Notes under the pieces: generated by a model
What the model was told of the DNA's origin: nothing
Seen by the model: only the letters and a program-made list of their open reading frames with translations
The model's database searches: none
DNA from: Microstegium vimineum
Taxonomy: Eukaryota > Streptophyta > Magnoliopsida > Poales > Poaceae
Reading direction: 5' to 3'
Assembly (NCBI GenBank): GCA_022036555.1
Contig: CM039133.1
Coordinates: 40,872,718 to 40,936,717 of the forward strand
DNA: 64,000 nucleotides
Program-made: the position numbers and the translations under genes
Shown here: in pieces, positions 34,764-45,399 of the stretch
Numbering within the stretch: the first letter of the stretch is position 1
Layout of the letters: each line of letters starts with the position of its first letter

Positions 34764-36513
34764 ATGGAGGCAGTTAACTACATTGTACGCTGGCTGGATT
34801 CGGAGGGGCTCCTGTCTACCCTCGGGCTTGCTGGCAACCAGCGGGTGAGTCTCTATGCAGATGACATGGTGCTCTTCGTAGCGCTAAAAGAGGAGGACAT
34901 GCAGGTGATCAAGGCCGCGTTGCATATTTTTGGCCAATCCTCGGGCCTCTTCACCAATATGAACAAAAGCACGGCAACGCCGTTGAATTGCACGGAGGCT
35001 GAGCTACTTGGGGTGCAACACACTCTTGCTTGAAGAGTTGAAGCTTTTCCTTGCCGTTATCTGGGGATACCTTTATCCATTTTCAGGCTTAGGAAGGCAG
35101 ACGAACGACCGCTGATCGACTCAATAGCTGCTAGAATTCCGACTTGGAAAGGGAATTTGATGAATGTTGCTGGCAGAACGACGCTCGTTAAGTCTACAAT
35201 GTCGGCAATTCCGGTCCACGTGGTGACAACTATGTGTCTCTCGTCTTGGGCAATCGAGAGGATTGACAAGAGAGGCTTCGTCTGGTGTGGAGCGGCAACA
35301 GCTTCAGACGGAAAATGCAAGGTGGCCTGGGAAGTCGTGCGCAGACCAACTTACCTGGGAGGCCTGGGGGTCACGGATCTGAGGAAGGCGGGTGTTGCTC
35401 TTCGTCTGCGCTGGCCATGGTTGAGACGCACCAGCACGCAGCGTCCTTGGCAGGGCTTGTCAGACAAGGATGAAAGAGTTGTCCAAGACCAGTTGAGGGC
35501 AGCCACAGTGGTGACTGCGAATAGCGGGGAGTATACGCTGTTTTGGGTCGACAACTGGATCCATGGGAAGAGCATCAGTCAGATCGCCCCTTCCGTGTTT
35601 GCCGCTGTCCCAAACAGAAGGAGAGGTATCACGGTGGCGGAGGCGATGGATAATGCTGCATGGGTGCACCATGTGGAGGGGGCACATTCTTGGAGGTTGT
35701 CTGTTGAGTTTGTTGAGTTGTCGGAGCTGCTGGAGGGGGGGGGGGGGGGGGGGGGGGGGGTGCACCTCTCGCTGGGCACCCCAGACACCTTTGCTTGGAG
35801 CTTGTGAATGCAGATCAGCAGTACTCGGCCTCCTCGGCCTATGGTGCAATGTTTCTTGGTTGCACTAGGCCGCTGGGAGCGAAGCAACTATGGAAGACGT
35901 CTGCGCCGCCGCGTGTGAAGCTGTTCTTTTGGCTTGCTATGCATGGGAGATGCTGGACAGCACACCGCAGGTGGCGGCATGGTCTACAAGAGGGCAGTTT
36001 GTGCATCTTTTGTGACCAGGAAGATGAGACTATGGACCACATTCTCCTGGGTTGTGTTTTCGCCAAAGAAGTTTGGGCAAGAGCCCTCCAAACCTTCCAC
36101 CTTCGTTTGATCTTGCAGGTGGCCGATGGCACCTTCATGGAGTGCTGGCTGGAAGCTAGGCGGAGCCTCCCAAAACCGCTGAGACGGGCTTTCGACTCTC
36201 TGTTCTTCCTAGTGGGGTGGAGGCTGTGGAAGGAGAGAAACTCCAGAACCTTCGACGGAGAACCGGTGAACGCCACAGACTTGTTTGCCTCCATCCTTGA
36301 TGATCTTTCGCTGTGGATCGCCGGCTGGCCCTGCTGGACGCGCGGCGGTGAACCTGGGACTCTTCCCTACCGAGCAAATTTATTCTTGAGTAATTACAAT
36401 CACGTGTGTGGTGTATTGGAGCTAGGTGCTGGGTAATCTATGGATTACCATGCTGTTGTATCAAACTCTTCTTCTTAATGCAATACATGCCATAGGCATG
36501 CTCTCGAAAAACA
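34764..36513 (+). mobile_element. 5'-truncated L1-type LINE: RT end and zf-RVT, decayed
   Basis: Coding pieces on the plus strand run in order: the RT palm with YADD (SLYADDMVLFV, from about 34845), an RT thumb-like part with PTWKGNLMNVAGRTTLVKS, and the C-terminal zinc-binding domain of plant LINE ORF2 (RVKLFFWLAMHGRCWT, then CIFCDQEDETMDHILLGC). The frame is broken by a stop at 35031-35033, a poly-G run of 26 at 35735-35760 and a frameshift near 35800. The tail CTTAATGCAATACATGCC...GCATGCTCTCG then A ends at about 36513. Endonuclease and the first half of RT are missing, as usual for truncated insertions. No TSD was found. Confidence 0.85.
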
Positions 36514-36559
36514 ATCAATGGTGTCCACATAATGTAAGTAAGAACCAGGAGGGAGCAAT

Positions 36560-36880
36560 GTCCTTGTAAGAACATCAACAAGACGAATAATTACAGGCTA
36601 CGTATACGTACCTTTGTAATTTTTTGATGTAATTGTAGCAGCAACAAGACGATAATCTGTCAACGAGAAACTCAACACTGCAGAAAGGCTCACAACTCAA
36701 AGGAACTGCGTGGAATAGTAGAATGTGAGTGGATCCATACTGGTGGGGAGAGTGGTCTTCCAGCCAGTAGTATTTGTTGGCAGTCATGTAACACATTGAT
36801 GGGGGAGTAGTCTTCCTGCGCAGCACCATTGATGAGGTCTCTTTACTAGCTGTACCAGGGCCGTACATGGAACCACCTAC
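36560..36880. repeat. Duplicated non-coding block, copy 1
   Basis: Contains GTAATTGTAGCAGCAACAAGACG, then AAAGGAACT, then AGTAGAATGTGAGTGGA. The same order recurs at 38470-39060 (there split by a MITE), and the first motif again near 39490. The function is unknown; it may be old promoter or UTR sequence. Confidence 0.5.
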
Positions 36881-37902
36881 TCCTGTACTGATGAAGCTAT
36901 TCTATCGTTGACCCCAGGTCAAGACGCGGCTTCCTCCTCTGCCCCGTGCCCTCACATCTCCATGTCCCTGACCGGAAGAATTCAAATCTTTTTTCCACTA
37001 ACTCTGGCTTGTAAGTTTCAAAAAAAAAAAACTCAGGCTTGTACTCATAATTCTATAAGACCAGTCTCAATGTAAAGTTAGTTGTGCCACCTTGATCACT
37101 TTCATTCATGCCAATATGAAATCTATACACATGTGCAACTCTAGATTCAAAACAAAGTTAATTATATGAAGTAAATTTTATTAGCTAATATATGAAACAA
37201 GAATTTATATTGCTTAAGTATCTCAAAGATAGTCCGTGCGGAAGCACAGGTTGATGGACTAGTTCTTTCAAATTTGAATAATAAATAAATAAAACATAGA
37301 ATCAACCCAATAGCCAAACTAACAGCCAACCCATAGTAATAGCCTGAAATTGTAATAATTGACTTTCTTATTAGCCTTCGTGACATGGAAAAGTCATATA
37401 CATCCTACTATCCAAATCATTAGCCTCGCTGTAATGAGAAATAACTTAAACTATCATTGATGTACACATAATTTAAGAATCAAGAGGAAGCAATCTCCTT
37501 GTAACAATCACTCTGGCACTAAGGCTATACGCACTATTCATCCTCTAAAAGTAATATTCCGTCCTAGTCAGCGAGATTTCTTCTTCTATACATATTTCTT
37601 CCGCACTCATTATTCTCTATATTTCGTACTCTATATAACCTGTCAACGATGGGATCCACATGTTTATAAATAAAATTTATCTAAATATATTAATGTGAGA
37701 TCTTGTTTTGAAGGATTTATTGAAACACATTTAATGGTGCAAACAAAATTTAATTTGGTTTTTTTGTTTGTCAGTTATAAATTTTTTTATGCCGTTAAAA
37801 AAGCAGTACGTGTAATACGAGGAGGTGGACCTCTCCACACCCATGCATGTGATTGCATGCCGTTTCACGCGATAGAGCACCAGAAATAGGGTAGCAGCTC
37901 GT
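36881..37902. other. Intergenic, no gene seen
   Basis: AT-rich. Short MITE-like ends are suspected near 37060 (ATAAGACCAGTCTCAATG) and 37525, but no pairs are firmly placed. Confidence 0.35.
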
Positions 37903-38333
37903 AGTGGCGAATCCAGCCCGCGAAATGACCAAGGGTGGACTTTGGGAGGCGGGGCTGCGGGGAGCTCATCTTCCATCCGCGGACATCAGGACATGGCTCC
38001 GTCCGTCCATGGCAATGAGTGACACGCCACCGCTTCCTAGCGCCATCACCACGCCATGCAGCCACCTTAGCACCGCGTCGTGGCAACCGTCCGCCCCCAG
38101 CGTCACGCGCCGCCCAACTCCAGAGTTGGGTCGTCACCGAGGCCAATGATGCTCTGTTGCTCTCTGCCTCATCCTCTCACGGCCTCGCTCTGCATGTGCA
38201 TTCGGCGTCTTCACCGCGTCCGGCATCATTCTCAGCCTCGCCACTCGCCAGCTCCACAGGTGGGGATGGGGTGCCCCACTAGAAGGACCTAGGGCGACCG
38301 CCCTAGCTCGCCCTAGTGGTGGCTCCGCCACTG
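37903..38333. mobile_element. 431-bp GC-rich element with 9-bp TSD
   Basis: Flanked by GCAGCTCGT at 37894-37902 and 38334-38342. It begins AGTGGCGAATCCAG and ends GCTCCGCCACTG, imperfect TIRs of a common grass family (AGTGGCGGA ends). A fragment of the same family (AGTGGCGGATCCAAGATG) lies at 53882. The 9-bp TSD suggests a Mutator-like element. Open frames inside are GC-driven and not convincing. Confidence 0.6.
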
Positions 38334-38469
38334 GCAGCTCGTGTGCGCCGGGTTAGCGGGCGTCAGTAGCGTAAGCGGTGCGAGAAATTTTTCCCTCTAG
38401 TAATCTTTGCAATACTGCGGTGCGACCAGTCTAAGGGTGACATCATCGGTTCGAAGAAAATGACTACGG

Positions 38470-39060
38470 TACGGCGTACATACCTTGTAATCGTACCAGC
38501 AACAAGACGAATAGACGATAAGCACTCAACGAGGTGGAGACCGGTGGATATCGAACACAGCGGCACAAAGTCAGAAGCAACTTAAGGCCTTGTTCGTTTG
38601 CGCAAGATTCCTAAAGTTTTCAGAACTAAACAGGCCCTAGGAGCTAATTCATTCCGGACCAGGAATGAGTGAATCCGTCCCTGTCACTCATTCCAGTCCA
38701 GAATTAATTCCAGAGGGTAGAATGTCCGGTTTTGTTCTGGGTCATGTAGACAAGAAAAAGAGAAGCATGTTTTTGTTTCGATCGATTTTCATTCCAGATC
38801 CGGTGAAAACAAACACACATTTTAGTTCTTATCCGGATTAAAAACGGGCCGTAACAATCCACCGGGATTATGGATCAATCCGATGAAAACGAACAAGGCC
38901 TAAAGGAACTAGGTATATATAGAGTAGAATGTGAGTGGAGTTCGACTGGAGGGGGCACTGAGTATTGTTGCCAGTATCAATGGCAACGAGCAGTTCTGAT
39001 TTCACACGGCTTCCGTCTTCCTGCAGCTTACTGCTGGTTGTGCCAGGACGACGTGCACAT
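38470..39060. repeat. Duplicated non-coding block, copy 2 (MITE inside)
   Basis: Homologous to 36560-36880, with a Tourist-type MITE at 38586-38900 that copy 1 lacks. No coding signal. Confidence 0.5.
38586..38900. mobile_element. Tourist/Harbinger-type MITE, TSD TAA
   Basis: GGCCTTGTTCGTTT and its exact inverse AAACGAACAAGGCC form the ends, each bordered by TAA (38583-38585 and 38901-38903). The paralogous block at 36.6 kb shows the empty site. Confidence 0.75.
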
Positions 39061-39065
39061 ACGTA

Positions 39066-39323
39066 CTCCCTCTATACCTCAAAAACAAGTTGTTTAGGAC
39101 AAGGTTTGAGTCAAACATTGAGAATATAAATCATGAATAACTTTTAAGTTGTTGAGTTTAGAAATGTGAAAATCATATCAATAGATTTGTCATAAAAATA
39201 CTTTCATAAAAATATACATATATTATATTTCAATAAATATTTTTCGAAAAATAAACAGTCAAAGTTATGCTTTGAAGACCGTGTTGCTGTCCTAAATGAC
39301 TTGCTTTTGAGGTACGAAGGGAG
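39066..39323. mobile_element. Stowaway-type MITE
   Basis: Ends CTCCCTCTATACCTCAAAAA and TTTTGAGGTACGAAGGGAG, between TA dinucleotides; long subterminal inversion (GTTGTTTAGGAC against GTCCTAAATGAC). Confidence 0.75.
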
Positions 39324-39689
39324 TACTATAGAAAGTGATGTTTGGTGGGCAATGACAATGCAATAGGCCGGAATAAATACCAGCACAAAAAAATATTTCA
39401 CAAAATAAATAAATGGCCGAACAATATTTCACAAAAAAATAAATGGCCCAACAATACAGCTTGGAAGTTGGAACCACTATGCCGAACATACCTTGTAATC
39501 GTACCCAACAACGTCGATCGTTGTCATCTGGGTGGCACTATGTTTACTGCTGTGGTGTGGGTGGATGCCCAACACAAGGTCTTTTCATATTGTTTCAATA
39601 TTATTCCTAAAACAAGGGCCACTTCATGGTTAAATTATTGTTTCAGTCTTATATTATATTTTATTTTATTTTCTTAAATACGTAAAAAG

Positions 39690-40010
39690 TTTGCGAATCT
39701 TTATATTAGGACCGAGAGGTTTTGTTGTTACATTGTTACATCAACGCGTCTTGCCCCGGCACGGTAAGAGGGACAACAATTGTGCATTGGGCTCACTCCC
39801 CTAGCAAACTGTTACATATAACCTATTACTCACGCAATAGATGACCAAGCGTCTGCGCCCTGCGTTGATCCAAAGATTCTGTGATACTGAATAATGTCTA
39901 GGAGTTGCAGAACTATGGCTGAGGAATTACGAAAGCATCTAGCATTCTGCTCCTTCCAAATTTCCTAAGCCACTAGTGCTATAAAACCTGGAGTGTTCCA
40001 AACAGATCTT
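39690..40010 (-). mobile_element. LINE ORF2 C-terminal fragment
   Basis: On the minus strand, translation gives EIWKEQNARCFRN followed by a hydrophobic helix, matching the region after the zf-RVT domain of plant L1 LINEs (compare WKERNSRTFDG of the LINE at 36.2 kb). Stops interrupt it. Borders are approximate. Confidence 0.55.
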
Positions 40011-40019
40011 ATTTAAGTC

Positions 40020-40208
40020 ATGTTTGGTTCTCACCTTCTAAACTTTAATTAATAGACTAAACTTTAGTCATTTTAGGAACTAAAGTGCCAAACAAACTGA
40101 CTAAAAAGGTGACTAAAATACTTTAGTTCTACTAGTCACCCAGGAGGTATTAAAAGGTGACTAAAATATTTTAGTTCATTAAAGTTTATGAGGTAAGAAC
40201 CAAACAAA
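40020..40208. mobile_element. MITE with TGTTTGGTTCT ends
   Basis: Left TGTTTGGTTCTCACCTT and right AAGAACCAAACA are inverted; the interior has repeated GACTAAAATA(C/T)TTTAGTT motifs. It directly abuts the mini-CACTA element. Confidence 0.55.
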
Positions 40209-40724
40209 CACTACTACAGATTTCAACATCATTACCGGCCTATCACTGCCGGGTCTGGCAAAACCGGCAGTGATAAATCTTCACTGCCGGTTCCAGCCAT
40301 GAACCGGCAGTGAAGGTCCTCATCACTGCCGGTTCGTAATTTGAAAATTCAGATTTGTAAATTGATTGTTTGAGCCACTAAACGAATTCAAATGAAAAGT
40401 TGTGAACTACAAAGTTTCATAACTTTTCGAGATCTACAACTTTCATGTAGCAAGTTTTTTCATCCGAGGTCGTTTACAAAAATTTAAATTTCAAATTTGA
40501 CATATTCAAACGTATTTTTCGGCCACTAAACGATTTCAAATGAAAAAGTTGTGAACTACAAAGTTTCATAACTTTTCGAGATCTACAACTTGCCGGTTCG
40601 TAATTTAATTCTTTTTTTTTTCGATTTTAAAAACCCGATTTTATTCTGAAATCCATCACTGTTGGTTCGTAATGAACCGGCAACACTCATCAAACCGGTA
40701 CTGATTTGCCTTTCTGTAGTAGTG
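40209..40724. mobile_element. 516-bp mini-CACTA with perfect 12-bp TIRs
   Basis: CACTACTACAGA at 40209-40220 and TCTGTAGTAGTG at 40713-40724, with 3-bp TSD AAA on both sides. Subterminal ACTGCCGGTT repeats occur in both orientations. The interior repeats AAACGA(A/T)TTCAAATGAAAA and ACTTTTCGAGATCTACAAC. No coding. Confidence 0.85.
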
Positions 40725-40734
40725 AAACCCTTAG

Positions 40735-42886
40735 GGCACTCCCAATGGGCATTTATGGTGGTTTCTATCTCTATTAAATGAGATGTCATATAAACAAAAA
40801 TTGTGATGTGGCAGGTCAATAAATGAGGTAAGAGGAGGAAAAAAGAAGAAACCGTTTCTTGGAGGAGAAACGATGTCCACGCTAGAACCGATGCGTGAAG
40901 AAACGGCGAGATTAGCGTTGGGAAGAAACTGGTCGTTTCTATCCCTGCTCTCGCGCTCGCTCAGCCGGGATCGCTCGCTGCTGATGCCGTCAAGGCTGCA
41001 GTCACGCTCGCCGCGGCGCCTGTCGCTCGTCGTGGCGCAGGCCGCTCACCACCGTTGGTCGCGGCGGCGCCGACCGCTCGCCGCTACCAGGTTGCGCCCG
41101 CAGCAAGACAGGTCGCTCGCCGCCGCCGTTGTCCGCTGCACATGCCGCTCGCGTGCACATGCTAGCTGTCGAGGCTCCTTTGCGCCGTGCAGGCCCCGGT
41201 CGCGACGCCGCCGTCTTTCTAGCCGCGCTCGCCGCGTCGCAGTCCGTCCAGGCCGTGCTTGCTGCGCCGCTGTCCGCCCAGGATGCACTCACCAGTCACC
41301 GCGTTGCTGTACGCGGGCTGCGCTCGCTAGCTCTGCCGTCCGGCCAGGCCGTGCTGCCGTACCCCAGCGGCCTAGCTAGGCCACGCTCACTTGCTATGTG
41401 TGTGCTTGGTGACGAAAAAGATAGATGCCGGTTCAGAGGAAGAAGATGAGTTGGGACTGAAAAAGTGAAAACAAAAATAACATTTATTATTTGAAGAAAC
41501 CTCCATTGTATAGGTTAGTTTCATCTAAGGCTGGACGAAAAACTAGAAACTCGCTAACTCGCTCGACTCGCTCGTTAATAACTCGGCTCGAGCTCGACTC
41601 GTTTTATAATGAGTCTGCTCGTTTTATAACGTGTCAGCTCGTTTTATAACGAGCCAGCTCGAGCCAGCTCGTGAGCTGCTCGTTAGCTCGAACGAGCCAG
41701 ATAATTTGCCAGGTCAAATGAGCAGCATATTGAAATCGGCTCAGGTCAACCCAATTAGCCCAAAGCCTAGGCAAATATAGAAGTCCCCTTGACTCCCACT
41801 CCCACCCGGCCACTCCTACATCTGCAGTGCGCGCAGCAGATAGAGCAGTCAGCGAGTCTTGCTTTTATAATTTTCCTGAAATGTGTTTTTATGATTTGGC
41901 TCGCGAGCCTAACGAGCTAGCTCGAGTTTCTTAACGAGCCGAGCCGAGCTGCTCTTCTAGCTCGTTGCGTAACGAGCCGAGTCGAGCCAAAATGCTAACG
42001 AGCCGAGCTATAACAAGTCGAGCTATAACGAGCCGAGCTAGCTCGATATCCAGGCCTAGTTTCATCCAAGATGGACAATGCTACGGTACTCCTTTTACTT
42101 CTGAGAAGGTAATATCTCATGAACCATTGATTTTTTATATTTTTAAATTAATTAATTAATCTAGAAAAAGAAAAATATTCTCAATTCCCTTTGATCGAGG
42201 AGGCATGGATGGACATGCAGCGAACATGCACCTTCCTCTTTTTTTATGTGCATGGTCGTATCCTTTCTTCCTTTTACCATTTTGAGTGACTCAAATAATA
42301 AAATTATATATTACATATATTAAACTATAACAACTAATGTGTTAATTGAGCCAAAAAAATATAGTGATCCAAAGTATATTACACACAAACACATTATATG
42401 ATAGAATATGTACATCATATTAACTTGATTAAAACTATATTATATAATTGAGAGGTCCATATAATAAAACATGTAGCTAAAGTAAAATTTTATTTATACA
42501 CGTAAAGTTTCATGCACATACACACATGTACGTTATTGGTTTGCACGTATATATACACATACGTTATACATGTGCTTCAAAAATAGTAAGTTTATTCTAG
42601 TTAAGTTATCTTATTATATCTAAATTTGCAAAAATAAAAAGATTCACTATATCTAATAGATCATATAGGCATCAATTAGATCTTAAAAAGATTTTTATAC
42701 CTAAAACTTTCCTTATTTCACATATTACCTCGTAGAAAGTAATAGATAATTTTGACCATCCGATCTAATTAAATAAACGGCTCACAGTTATTTGAGTGTA
42801 CCACAGCAAAGCCCATCAATGATTTTTAGGTGACGTGGCTGCTATTGACATCGTGCATAGTTTCATACATTGGGACTGCCCTTACT
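40735..42886. mobile_element. PIF/Harbinger-like composite element
   Basis: Left end GGGCACTCCCAATGGG and right end CATTGGGACTGCCC are inverted copies. The left half carries a GC-rich segment (40900-41450) with repeated CGCTCGC and CGCGCT motifs that could be captured DNA. A hAT-type insertion (41527-42058) lies inside, and the right half is AT-rich. No transposase is recognised. The pairing of these distant ends as one element is inference. Confidence 0.45.
41527..42058. mobile_element. 532-bp hAT-type MITE with 8-bp TSD
   Basis: TSD GTTTCATC at 41519-41526 and 42059-42066. Ends TAAGGCTGGA and TCCAGGCCTA are imperfect inverted repeats. The interior is full of CGAGC, AGCTCG and GCTCGTT repeats in both orientations, typical subterminal hAT motifs. 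Confidence 0.8.
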
Positions 42887-43030
42887 ACCCGTATCAGCGT
42901 GATCAAATAAAAGCCGACGGTGTCATGGTAGATCCCTAGGTCAGGAGAAAGCTAGGCGTCCTCCCCTGCCTCGATCGCGCCATCCCATCATTAATCGCCA
43001 TGTGCCAAAACGAAAAGAATTAAATCTTCT

Positions 43031-43379
43031 TTGCACTTGGGTGTTTAGTTGTCTGACTTATTTTTAGTCCCTTATCATATGGGATGTTTGGTACCAATTA
43101 AATGGATTAAATATAATTTATATTATAAAACTAATTAAAGCGTCATGTAGTACTTCATGAGACGAATCTATTAAGCATAATTAATCCATCATTAACATAT
43201 GTTTACTGTAGCACCATATTGTCAAATCATAGACTATTTTATATCAATAGATTTGTTTCGCAAAATAGTCTTCGCCTCACAAATTAGTTTTTATAAATAG
43301 TATATATTTAATACTCCTAATTAGTGTCTAGATATCCGATGTGACAGAGACTTATTTTTAGTCCCTGTAACCAAACATG
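43031..43379. mobile_element. Tourist-like MITE, ends degenerate
   Basis: Contains the recurrent grass MITE core CATGAGACGAATCTATTAAG and TAATTAATCCATCATTA, and ends with GACTTATTTTTAGTCCCTG before AACCAAACA. The left side carries GACTTATTTTTAGTCCC in the same orientation, so the terminus is rearranged. Confidence 0.5.
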
Positions 43380-43410
43380 GCTACACGGCTTGCACTTCCT
43401 ATTTCAGTAA

Positions 43411-43496
43411 TCAATCAATTCAATCACCCACCAACGTACCTGTGTCAAACAACTCAATCAATTCAATCACCCACCAACGTACCTGTGTCAAACAAC
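43411..43496. repeat. 43-bp tandem duplication at segmental breakpoint
   Basis: The unit TCAATCAATTCAATCACCCA... recurs with a 43-bp period at 43411 and 43454; each copy ends with the start of the BIR1-like homology (ACCTGTGTCAAACAACTC). It marks the left border of the duplicated segment. Confidence 0.65.
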
Positions 43497-44039
43497 TCTA
43501 TACTTCAGGATGCGATAGACAAGTCTTTTATTGGGAAGGATAACGACGCTGAGCTGCTTCAATGCATGAAGTTTTTTTTGAACGAGAGATTTATCTCAGC
43601 TTTTAAGAAAGCAATGTACGATACAAGTCTTTTATTTGCTATCTGCCCCTCGCCAAAGAAAATTAGCCCTGACATATATCCATTTTCTTATGGATTCCAT
43701 CAGCAAGCCAATAAAAACCCATGCAGTACATAGGAATGCTACTAAGACAAGAGTTGGTAAGGATTTGTCTCCCTCCAGAGGTTAGGTGTTTCCCTTTCCA
43801 AGGCTCCAACCTATTATTCATCTTCTGAATCAGTGGGATAAAGGCACCCATGCCCAAATGGTCCTTGCTAATAGGAATGCCAAGATATTTCTCTCCAAAA
43901 GAAAAGGCCTTCAATGTTTGAAGTTTACCAGCTTCTGAGAGCTGTTGGAGAGAAATATCATTTTAGTGCAGCAGATGATCAATTGACGATGCAACCTCAA
44001 AATGCCAATCCTGAAGATGAGCTTATTGTAGCAAACTAG
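43480..44039 (+). pseudogene. BIR1-like kinase C-terminal pseudogene
   Basis: Copies 30259-30348 (NNSILQDAIDKS, then DNDAELLQCMK) and 30385-30519 of the intact gene at over 90% identity. Between them, at about 43572-43891, lies a LINE fragment that replaces the codons between CMK and the ERPSMFE region. The last exon part ends in a TAG at 44037-44039 instead of TAA. No upstream exon, leader or promoter exists here. It is part of a segmental copy of the kinase 3' end and its neighbour. Confidence 0.85.
43572..43891 (-). mobile_element. LINE fragment (RT thumb region) inside pseudogene
   Basis: The minus strand encodes FGEKYLGIPISKDHLGMG, then GKHLTSGGRQILTNSC, then a short hydrophobic tail; the poly(A) appears as the T run at 43572-43579. 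It is 5'-truncated. Where the LINE meets host sequence both share CTCCAAAA, and about 35 bp of the host are missing, so it inserted with a target deletion or at a break. Confidence 0.75.
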
Positions 44040-44046
44040 TTGAACC

Positions 44047-44349
44047 TTTTTTTTTTGAGAGTACACGGTACAACGCAGACACTCAACACGCACGCACACT
44101 CGCCCCTACGAACACACACACGCAAACCCTACCCCTATGAGCACCTTCGAAGGACTGAGCCGGCAAATCTTGAAGTTCACGAAGTCACCACAGGCGCCTC
44201 GCTGTCGACGGGAACGTCGCCTACCACTTAATGCGTAGCGCCGGAAAATCCTGGAATAAATCTAGAATAAAGTGTCGCACCCAGGATTTGAACCCTGGGT
44301 GGGAGCCCCCCAACCAATGGCCTTTTTCATTGCGCTGTGAACCCCTTGA
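44047..44349 (-). mobile_element. tRNA-derived SINE with 15-bp TSD
   Basis: TSD CAAACTAGTTGAACC is perfect at 44032-44046 and 44350-44364. On the minus strand the element has a B box GGTTCAAATCC (complement at 44284-44294), a CGCACGCGTGT-like 3' region, and ends in poly(A) (T run at 44047-44056). It resembles the Au-type SINE family known from grasses. The uninterrupted host sequence is at 30514-30530. Confidence 0.85.
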
Positions 44350-44364
44350 CAAACTAGTTGAACC

Positions 44365-45399
44365 TATGTGATGAGTAGGTGCTTGTCAGATACCAAGTAT
44401 GATAGGAGTTGCTTTAACTTGGAATGATCAGGTCGATGAGAATCAATTCTCAATCTTTTCTACTTCTGGCGCTACATGTCAGGCAAGCACTAGGATTTGT
44501 CATTTGATTGTAAGGTCCTATCAGTATGAGCTGTTTACGTTTGTACATCCTTGCCTTCCTGTGTATCCTCAGGATTGTCTTCTCTTTGGTGTTGTAAGAT
44601 GGATCAGCTGTATCCTCATCCGAATTTTAGCTGTAGTGGTAGCAATGTGAAACAATGTTGGCACATGAATCATGCATCTACAGTTTTGTGGTGCTTTCGT
44701 TAATCATTTCAATATCATTTGCATACTCCTTTCTAAATTCAAATGTTAGACCTGTCTGGACCAGTTTTCAGAGGTGTGTGTTTTATTTTGTAGTTTGAGA
44801 AAGTCTGGGGCATGCTGGCAGGCACCTGGCAGGGTGTTTTACTATGTGCACGATGTGGTACTAATATAGGCTTTTCGTATATAATTGGCGCATATTTCTT
44901 ATCTGAGGTGCTGATTTCCAACAGCCAGCAGCAGACCTCATTTCATTTCTGTGTTTCACTCTGAGAGAGTCGTGCTACCGAAATCAGTTTATGGAACACG
45001 TGTCTATCCCTAACAGAAGAATATTTAGCCCTGCAGATGGAAATATGCATCCTTTTGATTAACTAAAGTATATTTCTTCCTCGAAAAGGCCAGCACTTCC
45101 ATAAGTTATGTTGCAAACACCTTTGAAAAAATATGAATTATAATGACAAACCCTGTGGAACCTAACATATTTCTCATCAGCAAAGTAGCAGAGTTGTAGG
45201 ACGTCCAACTCGGAAATAAAATACTATCACTCGTCTACAAAGGCTTGAAATATTATGTGTTAAAGTACACAATTCTGGCTTTATTACAGTGATTCCAAAT
45301 TACCCAAACAATATCAAACATTGCAACATATGCTATTTCCTTATGTTTCCAACATAAAACCAGATAAGCAGCTGGAACCAATAACTGAAGGTGATGAAG
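44365..45399. repeat. Segmental copy of BIR1-ankyrin intergenic space
   Basis: Near-identical to 30524-31494, with a few short insertions (for example about 50 bp near 44985-45035). It links the kinase pseudogene to ankyrin copy 2. Confidence 0.85.

Noticed and set aside
35795..36436. Independent small gene
   Set aside because: It is the zinc-binding C-terminus of the LINE ORF2, separated only by a frameshift.
37865..38331. GC-rich frames as genes
   Set aside because: Contained in a TSD-flanked element with AGTGGCG ends; frames overlap on both strands.
40873..41449. Arg/Cys-rich open frame as a gene
   Set aside because: Composition-driven (CGC and CTCG repeats), overlapped by frames on the other strand, inside a transposon-like unit.
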